Assembly: GCA_018266775.1 (NCBI GenBank)
Contig: JAFDZS010000010.1
Coordinates: 121,983-185,982, forward strand
Direction: 5' to 3'
Source: Bacteroidota bacterium
Lineage (GTDB): Bacteria; Bacteroidota; Bacteroidia; Chitinophagales; Chitinophagaceae
DNA length: 64,000 nucleotides
A program made the translations under genes and the position numbers. The notes below the pieces were generated by a model. That model was not told the DNA's origin, ran no database searches, and saw only the letters and a list, made by a program, of their open reading frames with translations. Position 1 is the stretch's first letter; each line of letters begins with the position of its first letter. Shown piece by piece: positions 59,622 through 64,000 of the stretch.

Positions 59622-62600
59622 ATGAATGCTATAATGAAATCAGTGATCACCAGGCTCAGCCTCCTGCTACTGGCTGTATTATTCAGCAATGCGGTATTGT
59701 CGCAAGCTACTGCCATAACTGTACAGGGTACTGTTTTGGGGCCCAATAAAAAACCGGTGGAACATGTAACTGTTGCAGAAATTGATGCTGACGGCAGAAC
59801 GATCCATGCGGTTAAAACAGATGTGGAAGGAAATTTTGTGATTAAAATATCCAATCCCAAAAATAAATTAACCATCAGCCATATCAGTTTCCGTACACAA
59901 TCATTAGCCATAAATAACCGAACTACTTTTAATGTTACCATGGAAAGTAACAGTAAAGACCTGGGCGATGTGGTGGTGGTGTCGCAGCGTAAAGTGGATA
60001 ATGGTAACGTAGCCATACCGGAAAGAGAATTGACCACTGCACAGTCGCACATTGCCGCAAAAGACCTGGAAGAAATGCAGGCCACTTCCATTGACCAGGC
60101 CTTACAGGGGCGGCTGCCCGGTGTGGATATCACTGCCAATTCCGGCGATCCCGGTGCCGGTATGCAAATCCGCATCAGGGGTACCTCATCTATCAATTCA
60201 GCAACCAACCCGTTGATTGTGGTGGATGGTATGCCATACGAAACATCTATACCATCAGATTTTAATTTTGGTACTGCGGATGAACAGGGCTATGCAAGCC
60301 TCATTAACATTGCACCAACAGACATCAGGGATATCACCATTTTAAAAGATGCTGCCGCTACAGCGGTTTGGGGATCAAGGGCGGCAAATGGAGTGGTGGT
60401 AATTACTACCAAACGCGGTGCAGTGGGCAAACCTTCATTCACTTATACCAATAAAACATCTGTATCCAAACAACCGGAAGCCATCCCGATGTTAACCGGC
60501 GATCAATATTCCACTTTAATACCGGAAGCTTATATGAATGCCACCGGTACACCGCTGAATACACAAACCATAAAAGAATTTCAGTACGATCCCAATGATC
60601 CTTACTGGTACAATAACTACAGTAAAAACACCAACTGGATCAAAGCCATTACACAAACCGGTGTTACACAGGACCACAATATTTCCATGACCGGTGGTGG
60701 CGAAAAAGCAAGATACTATGCATCGCTGGGATACCTGGATCAAACCGGAACCACCATTGGTACATTTTTAAAACGTATCAGTACCCGTATCAATCTTGAT
60801 TACGTGGTGTCTGAACGCATCCGCTTTAAATCTGATTTCTCCTATTCTTATACTGATAACAACCGCAACTTTGCGTTGAACCTGCGTGACCTTGCTTACC
60901 GCAAAATGCCCAACATGAGCATTTATGAATATGATGAATATGGAAATTATACCGGTAACTATTTTACGCCGGCAAGCAATATACAGGGCCAGTATATCGG
61001 GTTAAGTTCATCAGGAAATGTAAGCGGAACCAGCAATCCTGTTGCGCTGGCAAGAGAAGCAAAGAACGATATTATTACGCAGCGTGTAACCCCGCACTTT
61101 AATCTGCAATATGAAATTTTGAAAAAAGTGCTGATGGCCACATTTGATGTACAGTTTGACATCAACAACAACAAAAACAACAGCTTCCTGCCGCAAACTG
61201 CAACGGGGAGGCCGTGGACAGAACCTTCTGTGAACAGGGCTTACGATGGTGATATTGATGTATTCAATGTGCAATCGAAAACCAATCTTGTTTATACGCC
61301 GACGTTTAAAGATGCCCGCCATTCGTTCATCAGTTTTATTTCACTGAGCACTTATGATAATAAATATGTATCGCAGGAAATTTTGACTTCCAATACCGCA
61401 TCATCTGTTTTGCAGGATCCTTCCTCACCATCGCGTACACAAAATGGTGAAAGCAGGCTAACTGCAACTACAGGGCAAACCCGCAGCATCGGCTTGCTGG
61501 TAAATGCACAGTACGGATTTAAAGACCGTTATATTTTTAACGCCGGTTTACGTGGCGATGGTAACTCCAGGTTTGGACCGGAAAACCGTTATGGTTTATT
61601 CCCGTCTTTATCCGCAAGGTGGAGAGTTTCTGATGAATCTTTCATGAGGCGTTTCAGTAAAAAATTAGATGACCTGAGTTTCAGGGCAAGTTATGGCCAA
61701 TCAGGAAATGCACCACGCCGCGATTACAGTTATATCAATACATATAACACTTTCGGCTGGACGTACCTTGGCCAGGCCGGTGTTTATCCTGCCAACATGC
61801 AGCTGTCTGACCTGAAATGGGAAACCATCGTGGGTAAAAACGTGGGCGTAAATATCAGTATGTTCCAGAGGCGTTTTACTGCCGACCTGGAATTTTATTC
61901 CAACAGAACAAAAAATATGTTCTTCCCCGGTTTACAAATTTCTTCTATCAATGGATTTAATAGTGTAGACATGAACGTTGGTACAATGGATAACCAGGGT
62001 TTTGAATTAGGGCTGGGTGTTACACCTTATAAAGACAAAAAATGGCAGGTGGATTTCAACTTCAATATTGCCCGCAACGTCAATATCATCCGTGAAATTT
62101 CTGACCTGTATCCCACAGACAAAGGAAACATCACAGCTAACGGTCAGTACAAAACCTTTATGCAGGTGAACAATCCATTTGGTTCATTCTACGGATTCAG
62201 GTACAAAGGGGTGTATAAAGACCTGCAATCCACCGTTGCTACAGATGCAGGGGGCAAGCCTATCATCGGCCCAACCGGACAAACGATTTACATGAAGTTT
62301 AATTACCCCAGTATTGGTTATACATTCCAGCCGGGTGATGTAATGTATGACGACATTAATCATGATGGCAATATTAACTACCAGGATATTGTGTACCTCG
62401 GTAACAGCAATCCTAAATTCACCGGAGGTTTTGGTACATCAGTAACTTATAAAGGCCAATGGAAATTAACCGCCTTTTTTAACTACCGGTATAAAGTGGA
62501 TGTGGTGAATGGCACCAAAATATTAACTACCAATATGTATGGTTTCGATAACCAGAGTACGGCGGTATTAAGAAGATGGAAACAGGAAGGTGACATCACT

Positions 62601-62912
62601 GATATTCCACGTGCTTTATACCGCACCGGTTACAACTGGCTGGGCAGTGATAAGTATGTGGAAGATGGATCGTTCCTGCGTTTCAGAACTATAACCCTGC
62701 GGTATACTGCACCGCAAAAAGTAGTGAAGAAACTGCGCATTAAAAACCTGAGTGGTTATATCACCGCAGAAAATATTTTTACCTGGACCAACTATACCGG
62801 GCAGGATCCTGAAGTAAGTGTAACCGGCAGTGATCCATTCCGTGTGGCTATTGATAATTCGTATACACCACCCGTAAAAACATTCACTATTGGTTTAACA
62901 GGAACATTCTGA
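59622..62912 (+). CDS. SusC/RagA family TonB-dependent outer-membrane transporter
   Basis: 1096 residues. A signal peptide (about 1-27, ending LSQA), a CarboxypepD-like N-terminal domain (VQGTVLGPNKKPVEHVTVAEI...ISHISFRTQSL), then the TonB plug with the SusC mark DQALQGRLPGVDITANSGDPGAGMQIRIRGTSSINSATNPLIVVDGMPY and ILKDAAATAVWGSRAANGVVVITTKRG. The C-terminal barrel ends TFTIGLTGTF. It imports oligosaccharides, or other bound molecules, with the SusD partner encoded next. It starts at ATG 59622 (MKS at 59634 is an alternative). Confidence 0.95.
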   Translation: MNAIMKSVITRLSLLLLAVLFSNAVLSQATAITVQGTVLGPNKKPVEHVTVAEIDADGRTIHAVKTDVEGNFVIKISNPKNKLTISHISFRTQSLAINNRTTFNVTMESNSKDLGDVVVVSQRKVDNGNVAIPERELTTAQSHIAAKDLEEMQATSIDQALQGRLPGVDITANSGDPGAGMQIRIRGTSSINSATNPLIVVDGMPYETSIPSDFNFGTADEQGYASLINIAPTDIRDITILKDAAATAVWGSRAANGVVVITTKRGAVGKPSFTYTNKTSVSKQPEAIPMLTGDQYSTLIPEAYMNATGTPLNTQTIKEFQYDPNDPYWYNNYSKNTNWIKAITQTGVTQDHNISMTGGGEKARYYASLGYLDQTGTTIGTFLKRISTRINLDYVVSERIRFKSDFSYSYTDNNRNFALNLRDLAYRKMPNMSIYEYDEYGNYTGNYFTPASNIQGQYIGLSSSGNVSGTSNPVALAREAKNDIITQRVTPHFNLQYEILKKVLMATFDVQFDINNNKNNSFLPQTATGRPWTEPSVNRAYDGDIDVFNVQSKTNLVYTPTFKDARHSFISFISLSTYDNKYVSQEILTSNTASSVLQDPSSPSRTQNGESRLTATTGQTRSIGLLVNAQYGFKDRYIFNAGLRGDGNSRFGPENRYGLFPSLSARWRVSDESFMRRFSKKLDDLSFRASYGQSGNAPRRDYSYINTYNTFGWTYLGQAGVYPANMQLSDLKWETIVGKNVGVNISMFQRRFTADLEFYSNRTKNMFFPGLQISSINGFNSVDMNVGTMDNQGFELGLGVTPYKDKKWQVDFNFNIARNVNIIREISDLYPTDKGNITANGQYKTFMQVNNPFGSFYGFRYKGVYKDLQSTVATDAGGKPIIGPTGQTIYMKFNYPSIGYTFQPGDVMYDDINHDGNINYQDIVYLGNSNPKFTGGFGTSVTYKGQWKLTAFFNYRYKVDVVNGTKILTTNMYGFDNQSTAVLRRWKQEGDITDIPRALYRTGYNWLGSDKYVEDGSFLRFRTITLRYTAPQKVVKKLRIKNLSGYITAENIFTWTNYTGQDPEVSVTGSDPFRVAIDNSYTPPVKTFTIGLTGTF

Positions 62913-62935
62913 TAAAAAATAAAATACTTTATTAT

Positions 62936-64000
62936 ATGCTGAAAAAAATAATTGTACCGATGGTGATGCTGGCGATGCTGCTGCCTCTGGCATCGTGTAA
63001 GAAGTGGCTGGACCTTCAGCCACAGGATGGGCTGACAGGTGCTGAATTCTGGAAAACCAAAGAGCAGGTAAACGCTGCCGTTATTGGCATCTATGCATCA
63101 CTTACCGCTTCTCCAACCGGGGCAAGGGCGAATGCAGAATCATTTTTCCTGTGGGGAGAATTAAGAGCAGACATGATTACAAGCACCCTGGCCACCACGG
63201 CAGAACAACAGGATGTGATTAACGTAAACATTCTGCCCACCAATTCCATTGCCAACTGGCGGGGCATTTATGAAACCATCAACTATTGCAATACAGTAAT
63301 AGATTTTGCGCCGGGCGTTTTGCAGCAGGATGCTACATTTACACAGGATGCATTGAATAAATATGTAGCTGAAGCCAAAGCCGTAAGGGCGCTGATGTAT
63401 TTTTATTTGGTACGCACTTTTGACCAGGTGCCGTTGAAAATAAAATCCACATCAAGCGATAAGGATATTGTTTCCATTCCAAAAAGTTCGCAGGATGAAG
63501 TGCTGGCACAGGTACAGAAAGACCTCACCGAAGCTGAACAATACGCAGTAACAGATTATGGCGACCGTGCATCGAACAAAGGCCGTATTACCAAAGCTGC
63601 CATCAACGCTATACAGGCGGATGTTTATTTGTGGCAGCAAAAATATACTGAATGTGTGGCTGCCTGCAATAAAGTGATCAGCAGTAATTCTTTTGGTTTG
63701 ATAGATGGTACTGATGCCAACACCTGGTACCGCACCCTGTATGTAAATGGTAACAGTAATGAAAGTATTTTTGAACTGCAGTTCGACAACCAGAACCTGA
63801 ACACCTTTTACACACTCTTCAATACCACGCAAAAAAAATTCCTTGCCAATTCCATTGTAATGGATGAAATCTATACTGTAGATTTTACTGATCCCACCAA
63901 GTTTGATATCAGGGCTGATGGTGCTGCAGTGCGTGCCACCGACCAGCTGATATGGAAGTACATTGGATTATCCAACACCACATCACGTGCACAAACAGAA
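62936..64000 (+). CDS. SusD/RagB family lipoprotein, cut by window end
   Basis: 355 codons are in the window and the gene continues beyond it. Lipoprotein signal with LPLASC21KKWLDLQPQDGLTGAEFWKTKEQVNAAVIGIYASL, the SusD start, then NWRGIYETINYCNTVIDFAPG, AVRALMYFYLVRTFDQVPL and RITKAAINAIQADVYLWQQKYTECVAACNKVI, the TPR-type helices of the SusD fold. SusD caps SusC outside the outer membrane and binds the glycan. It lies 23 bases after SusC. Confidence 0.95.
   Translation, partial: MLKKIIVPMVMLAMLLPLASCKKWLDLQPQDGLTGAEFWKTKEQVNAAVIGIYASLTASPTGARANAESFFLWGELRADMITSTLATTAEQQDVINVNILPTNSIANWRGIYETINYCNTVIDFAPGVLQQDATFTQDALNKYVAEAKAVRALMYFYLVRTFDQVPLKIKSTSSDKDIVSIPKSSQDEVLAQVQKDLTEAEQYAVTDYGDRASNKGRITKAAINAIQADVYLWQQKYTECVAACNKVISSNSFGLIDGTDANTWYRTLYVNGNSNESIFELQFDNQNLNTFYTLFNTTQKKFLANSIVMDEIYTVDFTDPTKFDIRADGAAVRATDQLIWKYIGLSNTTSRAQTE

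Overview
The window reads as chromosomal DNA of a Bacteroidota bacterium, most likely in or near the Chitinophagaceae (inference). The grounds are a SusC/SusD pair, type IX secretion sorting tails, a YtxJ-type bacillithiol protein, several Bacteroidota-only hypothetical families, and promoters with the TAnnTTTG -7 motif. Intergenic spaces are rich in dispersed and tandem repeats. No rRNA, tRNA or CRISPR array was recognised.

Region 1 (1-3.6 kb) holds a small membrane protein, a SprT-like zinc protein, a convergent Cys/His exported protein and a small conserved Bacteroidota protein, then repeats. Region 2 (3.6-16.5 kb) is an exported RHS/YD polymorphic toxin locus: a coiled-coil exported protein, a 1456-residue SpvB/RHS-like protein, a glutathione-peroxidase-fold protein without the catalytic cysteine, and a 1508-residue RHS protein with a toxin tip and a small presumed immunity gene. 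After these comes a displaced HNH-type toxin tip with a Tdi1/DUF1851-like immunity gene, lying between two 65-bp near-identical direct repeats. This is the most accessory and most interesting part of the window.

Region 3 (16.7-42 kb) is mixed housekeeping and envelope genes: a PQQ-like propeller, a GNAT and a VOC protein, an ECF sigma/anti-sigma pair followed by a fasciclin protein, a large exported protein with an HExxH motif, YtxJ with a tiny lipoprotein, a DnaQ-like exonuclease, a polyprenol-phosphate mannosyltransferase, and two paralogous proteins with type IX sorting tails. It continues with XerD, a YkgJ-type protein, YraN, RNase HI, an M20 peptidase and several membrane proteins.

Region 4 (42-64 kb) is a sugar catabolic island. 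A uronate branch (YhcH/YiaL-like protein, KdgK, KDPG aldolase, hexuronate-type MFS carrier) stands next to a GntR-type regulator and a rhamnose branch (RhaT, fused aldolase/dehydrogenase, RhaM, L-rhamnose isomerase, rhamnulokinase). LutA, LutB and LutC follow directly. The set predicts that rhamnose is cleaved to DHAP and lactaldehyde, that lactaldehyde is oxidised to lactate by the fused dehydrogenase, and that lactate is oxidised to pyruvate by LutABC. Rhamnose plus uronate catabolism suggests growth on pectin (rhamnogalacturonan), with the fasciclin lipoprotein and SusC/SusD genes at the right edge as possible surface uptake. SusD runs off the window.
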